Origin: a virus
Virus record (IMG/VR): IMGVR_UViG_3300031841_004135
Location: 1 to 20,998 of that record
Length of the DNA: 20,998 bases
Direction: 5' to 3' (one strand)
Of this stretch, positions 1 to 7,511 are shown piece by piece; position 1 is the stretch's first letter, and each line of letters starts with the position of its first letter. The translations under genes and the position numbers were made by a program. Below the pieces are notes generated by a model. It did no database searches. It was not told the origin of the DNA and was given only the letters and a program-made list of their open reading frames with translations.

Positions 1-351
1 ATTATTTTAATTTTAAGTACGGTTGTTGTAAAATTTATTTTTATAGATAATCCTAAGTACATGGAAGACTATAATACAAAAATCGATGCTTTAAATTTAA
101 AAATAGATTCTTTACATTCTGAAAATGATAAATTAATAACCAGTTTAGACTCATTAAACAATGAAATTTCAGAATTGGATGCTATATTAATTAGTTCAAA
201 AAACACTATAAATAGAATTAAAAATGAAACCGATAAAGCACTTGATGCTGCTTATAATTTTACTAAGTCAGAGCTTGACAAGTTTTTCACAGACAGATAT
301 AGATACCTCTTCAGTGATTCTACAAGAAGTGGTGGCGAGGGAAGTAATTAA
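1..351 (+). CDS. Membrane-anchored coiled-coil protein, possible inner-membrane spanin (5' partial)
   Basis: The reading frame is open from base 1, so the start lies upstream of the window; the first Met inside the window (base 61) is internal. The first codons give a hydrophobic stretch (IILILSTVVVKFIFI) typical of an N-terminal transmembrane anchor. About 60 residues of hydrophilic coiled coil follow, with Leu/Ile spaced in heptads (KIDSLHSENDKLITSLDSL and onward), and then a short polar tail ending SGGEGSN. An N-terminal anchor plus a periplasmic coiled coil is the layout of Rz-type inner-membrane spanins, which join inner and outer membranes in the last step of lysis. The last 128 bases overlap the next gene in another frame, like Rz/Rz1. 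I recognise no family by sequence; the spanin call rests on topology and overlap only. Confidence 0.55.
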   Translation: MILILSTVVVKFIFIDNPKYMEDYNTKIDALNLKIDSLHSENDKLITSLDSLNNEISELDAILISSKNTINRIKNETDKALDAAYNFTKSELDKFFTDRYRYLFSDSTRSGGEGSN

Positions 352-652
352 AGATTTAATTAAAGGAGATGCTGCTAACGATCAGTTAGACGTGTTTGAA
401 AAACAGGTAGAAACATTAGAATTAAAGGTAACTTTAAAGGATAGTGTTATAGCTAATTTACAACAGCAAATAACAAATTTAAATCAAATTGAGGAAGATA
501 AAAATAAACAATTAGATATATCAAAAGAATTGTCTGAACAATTAAATAAAGATCTTAAAAAACAAAAAGCAAAGAATTTTTTACTTAAATTAACTAACAC
601 AGGTGTAGTTATTATAGCTGTTATTTTTACCTTACTATCTAATGGCAAATGA
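224..652 (+). CDS. Exported coiled-coil protein with C-terminal membrane segment, possible spanin partner
   Basis: 142 aa. Residues 1-23 form a clear signal peptide: basic start (MKPIKH), hydrophobic core (LMLLIILL) and a small-residue SFSQ end, a form common in Bacteroidota secreted proteins. There is no Cys, so no lipobox. Residues about 55-115 are a charged coiled coil. Residues about 126-138 (GVVIIAVIFTLLS) are a second hydrophobic segment, preceded by a Lys-rich stretch (KKQKAK). The gene starts inside the upstream spanin-like gene and overlaps the terminase start by 11 bases. N-terminal export signal, coiled coil and C-terminal membrane segment resemble unimolecular spanins, but those are normally lipoproteins. 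The Lys-rich stretch just before the membrane segment would favour that side staying in the cytoplasm, so the topology is unresolved. A holin-related role cannot be excluded. Confidence 0.6.
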   Translation: MKPIKHLMLLIILLSQSLTSFSQTDIDTSSVILQEVVAREVIKDLIKGDAANDQLDVFEKQVETLELKVTLKDSVIANLQQQITNLNQIEEDKNKQLDISKELSEQLNKDLKKQKAKNFLLKLTNTGVVIIAVIFTLLSNGK

Positions 653-2225
653 TATTAAAAAAATTATTAGACAAGAGTATTTAAAATGTGCGAAAGATCC
701 TGTACATTTTATGAAGAAATACTGTTATATACAACACCCACAAAGAGGTAGAATACAATTTAATCTTTACCCATTTCAGGAAAAAGTACTAAAACTTGTT
801 CAAGATAATCCATATTCTATTATTTTAAAATCTAGACAATTAGGTATTTCCACTTTAACAGCTGGTTTTTCATTATGGATGATGTTATTTGGTAAAGATA
901 AAAATATACTTTGTATAGCAACTAAGCAGGAAACTGCTAAAAATATGGTTACAAAGGTAAAATTTATGTATGATAATTTACCTTCATGGTTAAAAGTTAA
1001 TGCTTTAGAAAATAATAAATTAACCTTAAGATTTGTCAATGGATCTCAAATCAAAGCAGTTTCAGCTGCTAGTGATGCAGGTAGATCAGAAGCAGTATCC
1101 TTGCTATTAATTGATGAGGCTGCCTTTATTGATCAAATAGGTGAGATTTGGGCTTCAGCTCAACAAACATTAGCCACTGGTGGTGGTTGTATTGCTTTAA
1201 GTACTCCATATGGTACTGGTAATTGGTTTCATTCAACATGGGTTAAGGCTGAATCTGGGGAAAATGATTTTTTACCTATTAGATTACCTTGGGATGTTCA
1301 TCCAGAAAGGGATCAAAATTGGAGAGATAGACAAGATGAATTATTAGGTGATCCAAGAATGGCAGCTCAGGAATGTGATTGTGATTTTAGCACCTCTGGA
1401 GATATAGTATTTTACTCGGAATATCTTGAATATTACGAAAAATCTTTTATTAAAAAACCTTTAGAAAGAAGAGGAATGGATGGTAATCTTTGGGTTTGGG
1501 AGTCACCTGATTACACTAGAGATTATGTTGTAGTAGCTGATGTAGCTAGAGGTGATGGTAAAGATTATTCCGCTTTTCATGTTATTGACATTGCTAATAA
1601 TGTTCAAGTAGCAGAATATAAAGGGCAAATAGGTACCCAAGAATATGGTCATTTATTAGTAGGAATTGCTTCTGAATTCAATGAAGCATTACTTGTTATT
1701 GAAAATGCTAATATAGGTTGGTCAACTATTCAAGTTGCTATAGATAGAAATTACCCTAATCTTTATTATTCTCCTAAATCAGATGTTTCTCATAGTGAAA
1801 CTTATTTTGACAAATATATGGATCATTCCAAAATGGTTCCTGGTTTTACTATGTCTACAAGAACTAGACCTATGGTGATAGGTAAATTTCAAGAATACCT
1901 TTCAGATAAAGGAGTAACCATTCAGTCACAAAGATTAATAGAAGAAATGAAGGTTTTTGTTTGGCGTAATGGTAAACCAGAAGCTCAACCAGGTTATAAT
2001 GATGATTTAGTTATGGCTTTTGGTATTGCAATGTTTGTAAGAGACACAACTTTAAAATTTAGACAAAAAGGAGTAGATGCTAGTAGGGCTGCGTTAGATA
2101 ACATAGCTAGTAATAGAGTTACTCATTTTGGGGGATATTCAAATCCATTTGGAGCTTCAAAAGATAATCCTTATCTTGTAGATGATGGACATGGTAACAA
2201 AGAGGATGTAAGTTGGATACTCTAA
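642..2225 (+). CDS. terL: Terminase large subunit (T4 gp17-like)
   Basis: 527 aa packaging motor: an ATPase that pumps DNA through the portal, fused to a nuclease that cuts the concatemer. Walker A is SRQLGIST (residues 64-71), matching T4 SRQLGKTT. Walker B is LLLIDEA (154-160, with D158 and catalytic E159), and an STPYG motif follows at about 187-191. The RNase H-like nuclease has VVVADVARGDGKDYSAF (D300), LVIENAN (E354) and YNDDLVMAFG (D454/D455), the expected acidic triad. T4 gp17 is 610 aa with Walker A near residue 161, so this protein lacks roughly the first 95 residues of the T4 form. The start codon overlaps the preceding gene by 11 bases and has no Shine-Dalgarno. No small-terminase gene is visible next to it. 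Confidence 0.95.
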   Translation: MANDIKKIIRQEYLKCAKDPVHFMKKYCYIQHPQRGRIQFNLYPFQEKVLKLVQDNPYSIILKSRQLGISTLTAGFSLWMMLFGKDKNILCIATKQETAKNMVTKVKFMYDNLPSWLKVNALENNKLTLRFVNGSQIKAVSAASDAGRSEAVSLLLIDEAAFIDQIGEIWASAQQTLATGGGCIALSTPYGTGNWFHSTWVKAESGENDFLPIRLPWDVHPERDQNWRDRQDELLGDPRMAAQECDCDFSTSGDIVFYSEYLEYYEKSFIKKPLERRGMDGNLWVWESPDYTRDYVVVADVARGDGKDYSAFHVIDIANNVQVAEYKGQIGTQEYGHLLVGIASEFNEALLVIENANIGWSTIQVAIDRNYPNLYYSPKSDVSHSETYFDKYMDHSKMVPGFTMSTRTRPMVIGKFQEYLSDKGVTIQSQRLIEEMKVFVWRNGKPEAQPGYNDDLVMAFGIAMFVRDTTLKFRQKGVDASRAALDNIASNRVTHFGGYSNPFGASKDNPYLVDDGHGNKEDVSWIL

Positions 2226-2238
2226 ATATATTTATAAT
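2226..2238 (+). promoter_or_regulatory. ATATATTTATAAT junction motif before the portal gene
   Basis: This 13-base AT motif lies in the 27-base gap before the portal gene and ends 14 bases before its ATG. The same 13 bases occur at 11785-11797, and an 11-base core recurs at 5908-5918 and, with one change, at 4177-4187. A late promoter is the simplest guess but is unproven. The complementary strand reads TATAAATA, the T4 late-promoter consensus. Confidence 0.4.
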
Positions 2239-2252
2239 AGAATAATTAAATA

Positions 2253-4166
2253 ATGGCAGATACTAGTATTTTTTCTCGTTTAAGGAGACTTTTTTCAACA
2301 GATGTAGTGATTAGAAATGTAGGTGGAAATGACCTTAAGGTTATTGATACTAACAAAATCCAATCAGCTGGAGAAATTGAAACAAATTCATTGGTAGATA
2401 GATTTAGTAGATTATATACTACCAATCCTTCTTCACTTTATGCTGCTCAGTATAATATTAATTACCAAACTTTAAGACCTACTTTATATTCTGAGTATGA
2501 TGTAATGGATCAAGATGCTATTTGTGCTTCTGCACTTGATGTGGTTGCTGATGAATGTACACTTAAAAATGATATGGATGAAGTTTTATCCATAAAATCA
2601 GCAGACGAAGATATTCAAAAAATATTATATAATTTATTTTATGATGTTTTAAATATAGAATTTAACCTTTGGTCTTGGACTAGACAAATGTGTAAGTATG
2701 GTGATTTTTTCCTTAAATTGGAAATCGCTGAAAAATTTGGTGTTTATAATGTTGTACCCTACACTGCATTTAATATGACAAGACAGGAAGCTTATGATCC
2801 AGATAATCCAGCTTCAGTTAGATTTATATTCAATCCAGAAGGATTAACTGGTCAAGCTTATGGTGGTTTTCCTATACCTAATCAAAGTTATCAACCACCT
2901 GAAAATGCTATTGTTTTTGATAATTATGAAATGGCCCACTTTAGATTGATATCTGACGTAGCTTATTTACCATATGGTAGATCATATCTTGAACCAGGTA
3001 GAAAATTATTTAAGCAATACGTGTTAATGGAAGACGCAATGTTAATTCATAGAATTGCACGTGCACCAGAAAAAAGAATATTCTATATTAATGTAGGTTC
3101 TATACCACCAAATGAAATAGATGCATTTATGCAAAAAACTATTTCTAAAATGAAAAGAACTCCTTACATGGATGAAACAACTGGTGAGTACAATTTAAAG
3201 TACAACATGCAGAATCTACTAGAAGATTTTTACATACCAGTTAGAGGTAATGATCAGGCTACTAAAATTGATACCACTAAAGGTTTAGATTATGATGGTA
3301 TACAAGACGTAGAGTATCTAAGAGATAAATTATTTGCTGCACTTAAAGTACCTAAAGCTTATTTAGGATATGATGAAAACTTAGAAGGTAAAGCTACTTT
3401 AGCTGCTGAAGATATTAGATTCGCTCGTACTATAGATAGAATACAAAGAATACTACTATCAGAATTAAATAAAATCGCATTAGTCCATTTATATACCCAA
3501 GGATATCAAGGTGAACAATTAACTAATTTTGAATTAAAATTAACTTCTCCTTCAATTATATTTGAGCAGGAAAAAATTGAATTAATGAAATCTAAAGTTG
3601 ATTTAGCTAGAGAATTACAAGATACAGGTTTAATGCCTACGGATTGGATTTATGATAATGTTTTCCACTTATCAGAGGATCAATATGATGAATATAGAGA
3701 TTTAATTATCCAAGATAAAAAACGTCAATTTAGAAGAGCTCAAATTGAAGCTGAAGGTAATGATCCTTTAGAAACAGGTAAATCATATGGAACACCTCAT
3801 GACTTAGCTTCTCTTTATGGTAAAGGTAGAGGTAATGATTCTAATCCTTTTGATGTACCTTCTGGCTACAATGATGATTTAAAACCAGGTAGACCTAAAG
3901 AAAGGAATACTAATGTTGGAAAACAAGAAAACAATTTTGGTAAAGATCCATTAGGAACCAAAAGAATGAAAGATACTGATAAAAATGACTCTAGTGATAG
4001 TAGAACAGATACTAATAAATCTGGTTTAGCTATGGAATCTGCTAAAACTGCATATTTTAAAAATAAAGATATGTTTAAAAACATTCCTGTTAATAATAAA
4101 CAATTAGTTTTTGAAGATGATAAAAGAGCAGAATCACTACTAGATGAAAAACAGTTAAAGGAATAA
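2253..4166 (+). CDS. 20: Portal vertex protein (T4 gp20-like)
   Basis: 637 aa. The portal forms the dodecameric ring at one capsid vertex: it nucleates the prohead, docks the terminase and later binds the neck. Diagnostic stretches are the YDVMDQDAICASALDVVADE region (about 78-97), PYGRSYLEPGRKLFKQYVLM (about 245-264), FYIPVRG (about 327-333), and YLRDKLFAALKVPKAYLG followed by LAAEDIRFARTIDRIQRIL (about 354-401), the region best conserved in gp20 proteins. T4 gp20 is 524 aa; the extra length is a polar, apparently disordered tail from about residue 509 to the end, rich in Asn, Asp, Lys, Gly and Ser. The start has an AT-only leader and no Shine-Dalgarno. Coming directly after the terminase, it skips the T4 sheath and tube genes. 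Confidence 0.93.
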   Translation: MADTSIFSRLRRLFSTDVVIRNVGGNDLKVIDTNKIQSAGEIETNSLVDRFSRLYTTNPSSLYAAQYNINYQTLRPTLYSEYDVMDQDAICASALDVVADECTLKNDMDEVLSIKSADEDIQKILYNLFYDVLNIEFNLWSWTRQMCKYGDFFLKLEIAEKFGVYNVVPYTAFNMTRQEAYDPDNPASVRFIFNPEGLTGQAYGGFPIPNQSYQPPENAIVFDNYEMAHFRLISDVAYLPYGRSYLEPGRKLFKQYVLMEDAMLIHRIARAPEKRIFYINVGSIPPNEIDAFMQKTISKMKRTPYMDETTGEYNLKYNMQNLLEDFYIPVRGNDQATKIDTTKGLDYDGIQDVEYLRDKLFAALKVPKAYLGYDENLEGKATLAAEDIRFARTIDRIQRILLSELNKIALVHLYTQGYQGEQLTNFELKLTSPSIIFEQEKIELMKSKVDLARELQDTGLMPTDWIYDNVFHLSEDQYDEYRDLIIQDKKRQFRRAQIEAEGNDPLETGKSYGTPHDLASLYGKGRGNDSNPFDVPSGYNDDLKPGRPKERNTNVGKQENNFGKDPLGTKRMKDTDKNDSSDSRTDTNKSGLAMESAKTAYFKNKDMFKNIPVNNKQLVFEDDKRAESLLDEKQLKE

Positions 4167-4176
4167 TAATTTTTAC

Positions 4177-4187
4177 ATATTTATAAA
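4177..4187 (+). promoter_or_regulatory. ATATTTATAAA junction motif
   Basis: This lies in the 37-base gap after the portal gene, 16 bases before the next ATG. It differs from the motif copy at 5908-5918 only in the last base. It may be a promoter; function unproven. Confidence 0.35.
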
Positions 4188-4203
4188 AAAATATACTTAT
4201 TTA

Positions 4204-5070
4204 ATGTTAGTAAAACATTCAAAATTTAAAAATACTGGTATCTTATTTGAACTACTAGTTAGACAAATAACTTCTGATACACTAAAAGGAAAAGAATCTA
4301 AAGCAATTGGGATGTTAAAAAAACATTTCCTAAATACGTCATTAGGTAAAGAATATAAGTTATATGAAACTTTAGTTAGTCAAAAACAACCTTTAACTGA
4401 GTCTAAAGCTAATATACTTTTAAGTACTATTCTTGAAAACTACCAAAAAATATCTAGATCTGCTACTAGAAAAGCAAAATACTCTTTAATTAAGGAAATT
4501 AAAGAAAATTATAATACTAATCATTTCTTTAAAACTAGAGTTAGAAATTATAAAACATTAGCATCAATTTTTACTTTATTTGAAGCTTATAGTAGCAAAA
4601 CACCAACTGATCCTAACCAAATAGTAGATAATAAAGTTACCTTACTAGAAGGTCTTACTAAACAACCAATTAATGAACAGGATGTTAAAGATGATGTTTT
4701 AAAAGAATTAGAAAATAGTGATAAAGATGTTAGATTATTAACTTACAGAGTATTATTAGAAAAATTTAATACAAAATATGATGATTTATCTTCCAATCAG
4801 AAAAAAGTATTACAAGAATTTATTACTTCAGTAGATTCAACATCTAAATTAAAAGATTTCTACAACGTTAAGATAAATGAAATAAAGTCTATATTAGATA
4901 TTGAAAATAAAAAAGTAAAGAGTAAACCTACTCAAATCAAAATCGATGAAGTTGCTAAACTATTAAATGAGTTAGATAAAAATGATAAGGTAAGTGATGA
5001 CAATTTAGTTGACTTACTACAATATTATCAATTAACAGAGGAAATAGTTAAAGCAAATGTCAAAGTTTAA
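4204..5070 (+). CDS. Conserved phage protein of unknown function, probable prohead-core component
   Basis: 288 aa, mostly helical, rich in Lys and Leu, with no signal peptide or membrane segment. The N-terminal half (HSKFKNTGILFELLVRQI, then HFFKTRVRNYKTLASIFTLF at about 101-120) reads like a conserved globular domain that I associate with T4-like marine phages, where it sits beside the portal gene; I cannot name a function. The C-terminal half has helical, coiled-coil-like stretches. It begins the block between portal and protease, where T4 has the small prohead-core genes 67 and 68, so a role in the prohead core is inferred from position. It contains LLEG and LTES, which fit the LxE cleavage preference known for T4 gp21. 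Its 3' end overlaps the next gene by 14 bases. Confidence 0.7.
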   Translation: MLVKHSKFKNTGILFELLVRQITSDTLKGKESKAIGMLKKHFLNTSLGKEYKLYETLVSQKQPLTESKANILLSTILENYQKISRSATRKAKYSLIKEIKENYNTNHFFKTRVRNYKTLASIFTLFEAYSSKTPTDPNQIVDNKVTLLEGLTKQPINEQDVKDDVLKELENSDKDVRLLTYRVLLEKFNTKYDDLSSNQKKVLQEFITSVDSTSKLKDFYNVKINEIKSILDIENKKVKSKPTQIKIDEVAKLLNELDKNDKVSDDNLVDLLQYYQLTEEIVKANVKV

Positions 5071-5908
5071 ATACCAACTTACAGAACAAAAAACGGATAA
5101 ACGTTTTGAAAAAGGAGAAGTAGACGTAGAAGGCGGTGCTAAAACCACCGTTTCAGATGTTGACCCTCAAACTGGTACTGTAACTTTTGATGTAGAGTAT
5201 CTACCTGATTTTGAAAAATTATTTGATGATTTTGCTGCTGTTTTAAAATCTTCAAGAGATATAGCTAAAGAAACTAAAGAGGATCCTAAATTTGAAGAAT
5301 TTTTTGTTGAGATAAGAAAATTAAGAAATGAAGTTAGGACACATCTTAGAAATGAATACCCTAAAGAATACAGACAAATAAAAGATAAAGCTGGTTTAGC
5401 TGAAGTAGCTGTAACTAAGAAAGTAAAAGATTTAAGTGATGATGCTTTAAAATCATTAATAGCTAAAGTTTCTTCTGATAAATCAATTTCTGATGTGGGA
5501 AAATATTTAAAAGATAAATTAGATATAGACATTTCTGATAGTAAAGTAAAATCAGTATTAGATAAATCCTTACCTAAATTTGAGTCTTCTATGACTGGTG
5601 GTGGTGTTGCAGGTGCTTCATTTACACCTGGTGTTGGTGGTCAATATGCTACACCTTATGCCTTTAATAAAAATAAAAATGCAGATGGGACTGACAGAGA
5701 TATATTAACTAAAAAATATGGCTTTAAAATAGCTAAAAACCAAGTTACTGAAAATGATAATCCAGGTGCTACATTAGGTCCAGGTCCAAAAGCGGGAAAA
5801 GAAGGAGTAGAGGATAACTATTATGTAAAAGCCTTTGGGTTTAAACGAGTACCTAAAAAAATTAAAGGTTCAGGTTTAGAAGTTAAGCAACTCTGGAAAA
5901 AAAATTAA
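5057..5908 (+). CDS. Probable prohead-core protein carrying a capsid-protein-like maturation motif
   Basis: 283 aa. Residues about 50-172 are helical and highly charged, as expected of a core or scaffold protein. Residues 176-198 (ESSMTGGGVAG, then FTPGVGGQYA) match major capsid protein residues 60-82 (ESSLTGGGVAG, then FTAGVGGQWA) at 18 of 23 positions by eye. In the capsid protein this motif starts where T4 gp23 is cut by the prohead protease. A Gly/Asn/Lys-rich C-terminal part follows. The N-terminus MSKFKYQLTEQ resembles MAFKYKLKEQ of the next gene and contains LTE, a possible protease site. It overlaps the previous gene by 14 bases. The prohead-core role is inferred from position and the shared motif; no family name is offered. 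Confidence 0.7.
   Translation: MSKFKYQLTEQKTDKRFEKGEVDVEGGAKTTVSDVDPQTGTVTFDVEYLPDFEKLFDDFAAVLKSSRDIAKETKEDPKFEEFFVEIRKLRNEVRTHLRNEYPKEYRQIKDKAGLAEVAVTKKVKDLSDDALKSLIAKVSSDKSISDVGKYLKDKLDIDISDSKVKSVLDKSLPKFESSMTGGGVAGASFTPGVGGQYATPYAFNKNKNADGTDRDILTKKYGFKIAKNQVTENDNPGATLGPGPKAGKEGVEDNYYVKAFGFKRVPKKIKGSGLEVKQLWKKN
5582..5650 (+). other. Copy of the major-capsid-protein cleavage-region motif
   Basis: Codons 176-198 of the core-like gene give ESSMTGGGVAG...FTPGVGGQYA. The matching stretch in the capsid gene is 10257-10325. Nucleotides differ at many third positions while the amino acids are kept, so the likeness is held at protein level and does not look like a recent DNA copy. Confidence 0.8.
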
Positions 5909-5918
5909 TATTTATAAT
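5908..5918 (+). promoter_or_regulatory. ATATTTATAAT junction motif
   Basis: It starts on the last base of the preceding stop codon and ends only 2 bases before the ATG at 5921. If this were a promoter -10 element on this strand, transcription would begin inside the gene. This copy therefore argues against a simple sense-promoter reading and leaves a translation, RNA-processing or opposite-strand role open. Confidence 0.35.
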
Positions 5919-5920
5919 AA

Positions 5921-6169
5921 ATGGCATTCAAGTATAAGCTTAAAGAACAAGACAAAAACGAGAAAGTCAAAGAATTTCATAATAAAAGAATTAAATCTTT
6001 TGATGAAATTGAAGCTCAATTAAAAGGTTTAGAACCTTTACTTAAAAGAGCAAAAATAGATACTATTAAACACTATAGAGAGAATCCTGATTCTTTTGGT
6101 GTTGTTTATGGTACTGATATTATAAATGATTATATAAAAGATATTAAAACATTACTAACGCAGGAATAA
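5921..6169 (+). CDS. Small charged helical protein, possible prohead-core component
   Basis: 82 aa, no recognised family. It is predicted to be helical and strongly charged (Lys, Glu, Asp), with no membrane segment. The N-terminus MAFKYKLKEQ resembles MSKFKYQLTEQ of the preceding gene and has LKE at residues 7-9, fitting the LxE rule of T4-type prohead proteases. T4 has two small internal core proteins (gp67 and gp68) in this gene interval, so this could be a functional counterpart; that is inference from position and composition. Its stop codon shares one base with the next start (TAATG), suggesting translational coupling. Confidence 0.65.
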   Translation: MAFKYKLKEQDKNEKVKEFHNKRIKSFDEIEAQLKGLEPLLKRAKIDTIKHYRENPDSFGVVYGTDIINDYIKDIKTLLTQE

Positions 6170-7509
6170 TGAAAACATTACAAAACCAATATAAACTTTT
6201 AAAAGAAGGAAAGGGTCAAAAAGACGTATTCTTAAAGGAGGCAAAAAGATTGTATCCTAACTTAATTACAAACCAAGCTGATTTCAATGAAACTGAAACT
6301 ATTCTTAAACAAAAAGGATTACTTAATGAACATCTTATTGGTTCAGTAGTGGGAACTCCTGCAATTAACACTTTTGAACCTAAAAAAGAAGCATCTTACG
6401 AAACCGCTTTTAAAAACTTTTTACAAGAAGAAGCAAAAGCTGAAGAGAAAAAAGTAACTAAAGAAGTAGAACAATTAGAAACTAAAGGATTTGATTATAA
6501 AAATAAAAAAAACATTGACAACCTAAATGGTCAGGAATTTATGGTTGGTGTTTATTATGAAGCAAGTAACAACCCAAAACTTTCTTTAGATGAAATTAAA
6601 GATAAAGTAGCTAAAAATTTATCTAAAGACGAATTATATTATGTTAAAGAAGGTCAATTTGGGGTTAATGTTGGATACCAAACAGATGTACCTGGTTTAG
6701 GTGAAACTAAAGAGGTAAAAGGTAAATATGCTTCAAGTGGTATGGAAGTTGTTAAAGAAGGAAGAATTTTAGAAAAAGGAAAAGTTAGAGAAAAAGTTAG
6801 ATCTATTATAAAAGAACACATGTTAGGTATTGTTTCTACCCCTTCTATCACTCCAGTACCTTCATTTAAAGATATGTTAGGTTTTCCTGTTAATGAAGAA
6901 GCAATAAATGATGCTGTTTACAATGAAGGAAAACATGATGATGATAAGGAAAAAAGAGAATTACCTGATTCAATTAGAAGAGCTGAAGAAGATCAAATAA
7001 GAAAAGATGCTAGAAAAGCTAGAGGTGATATTAAAGAAGAAGATTTAGATGAAGCAAAAGGTAAAGATTTAGATGGAGACGGAGACGTTGATTCAGATGA
7101 TTACATGGCAGCTAAAGATGCAGCTATAAAAAAGGCTAAATCTGAGAAAAAACCTAAAAATGAAAATATTTCATTAGAGAAAAAATTAAAGGAAATTGAA
7201 AAAGCTTCTACTATTATTGCTATGGAAGCTAAAATTGCTGCTTTAGAAGAAGAAATTTCATCTAGAACTGGAAAGATAGATGAAGTTGAAGCTAATGAGG
7301 CAATTTCAGAATTTGTAAACCCAGCTAAAATCAAATCTATGCAAAAAGAGATTAGATTGCTTGAAAAACAAATTAATAAATTTAAAAAGGTTTATGAAAG
7401 ACAAGCTGGTAAAGAATATGTTTCAGAAATGGATGCTGTGTCTTGGAAATTAAAAAACGGTATGAGCGTTGATTATGATCCTAAGAAAGTAGGCCAAAAT
7501 AACTTTTAA
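6169..7509 (+). CDS. Probable prohead-core/scaffold protein with an EF-hand loop
   Basis: 446 aa, very charged and largely helical. Visible parts: an N-terminal segment with LKE sites (QYKLLKEGKG, residues 8-17, and FLKEAKRL); NEHLIGSVVGTPAI (53-66), echoed by KEHMLGIVSTPSI (215-227); a moderately ordered middle (GQEFMVGVYYEASNNPKLSL, about 121-140); a canonical EF-hand calcium loop DLDGDGDVDSDD at 300-311 with acidic residues at loop positions 1, 3, 5 and 12 and Gly at 6; and a C-terminal coiled coil at about 335-425. It lies directly before the protease gene (2 bases apart) and is coupled to the upstream small gene by a TAATG overlap. The position fits T4 core proteins 67/68 but it is far longer. 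I do not recognise a named family; an internal scaffold role is inferred. Confidence 0.7.
   Translation: MKTLQNQYKLLKEGKGQKDVFLKEAKRLYPNLITNQADFNETETILKQKGLLNEHLIGSVVGTPAINTFEPKKEASYETAFKNFLQEEAKAEEKKVTKEVEQLETKGFDYKNKKNIDNLNGQEFMVGVYYEASNNPKLSLDEIKDKVAKNLSKDELYYVKEGQFGVNVGYQTDVPGLGETKEVKGKYASSGMEVVKEGRILEKGKVREKVRSIIKEHMLGIVSTPSITPVPSFKDMLGFPVNEEAINDAVYNEGKHDDDKEKRELPDSIRRAEEDQIRKDARKARGDIKEEDLDEAKGKDLDGDGDVDSDDYMAAKDAAIKKAKSEKKPKNENISLEKKLKEIEKASTIIAMEAKIAALEEEISSRTGKIDEVEANEAISEFVNPAKIKSMQKEIRLLEKQINKFKKVYERQAGKEYVSEMDAVSWKLKNGMSVDYDPKKVGQNNF
7066..7101 (+). other. EF-hand calcium-binding loop coding segment
   Basis: It encodes DLDGDGDVDSDD followed by YMAAKDAAI. The 12-residue loop follows the EF-hand pattern (acidic at 1, 3, 5, 12; Gly at 6; Val at 8). 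Only one loop is visible, so it is closer to the single loops seen in dockerin-like and extracellular calcium proteins than to paired calmodulin hands. Confidence 0.7.
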
Positions 7510-7511
7510 TA

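Noticed and set aside
61-63. ATG at 61 as the start of the first gene
   Set aside because: The frame is open to base 1 and the upstream codons encode a credible transmembrane anchor, so the true start is outside the window.
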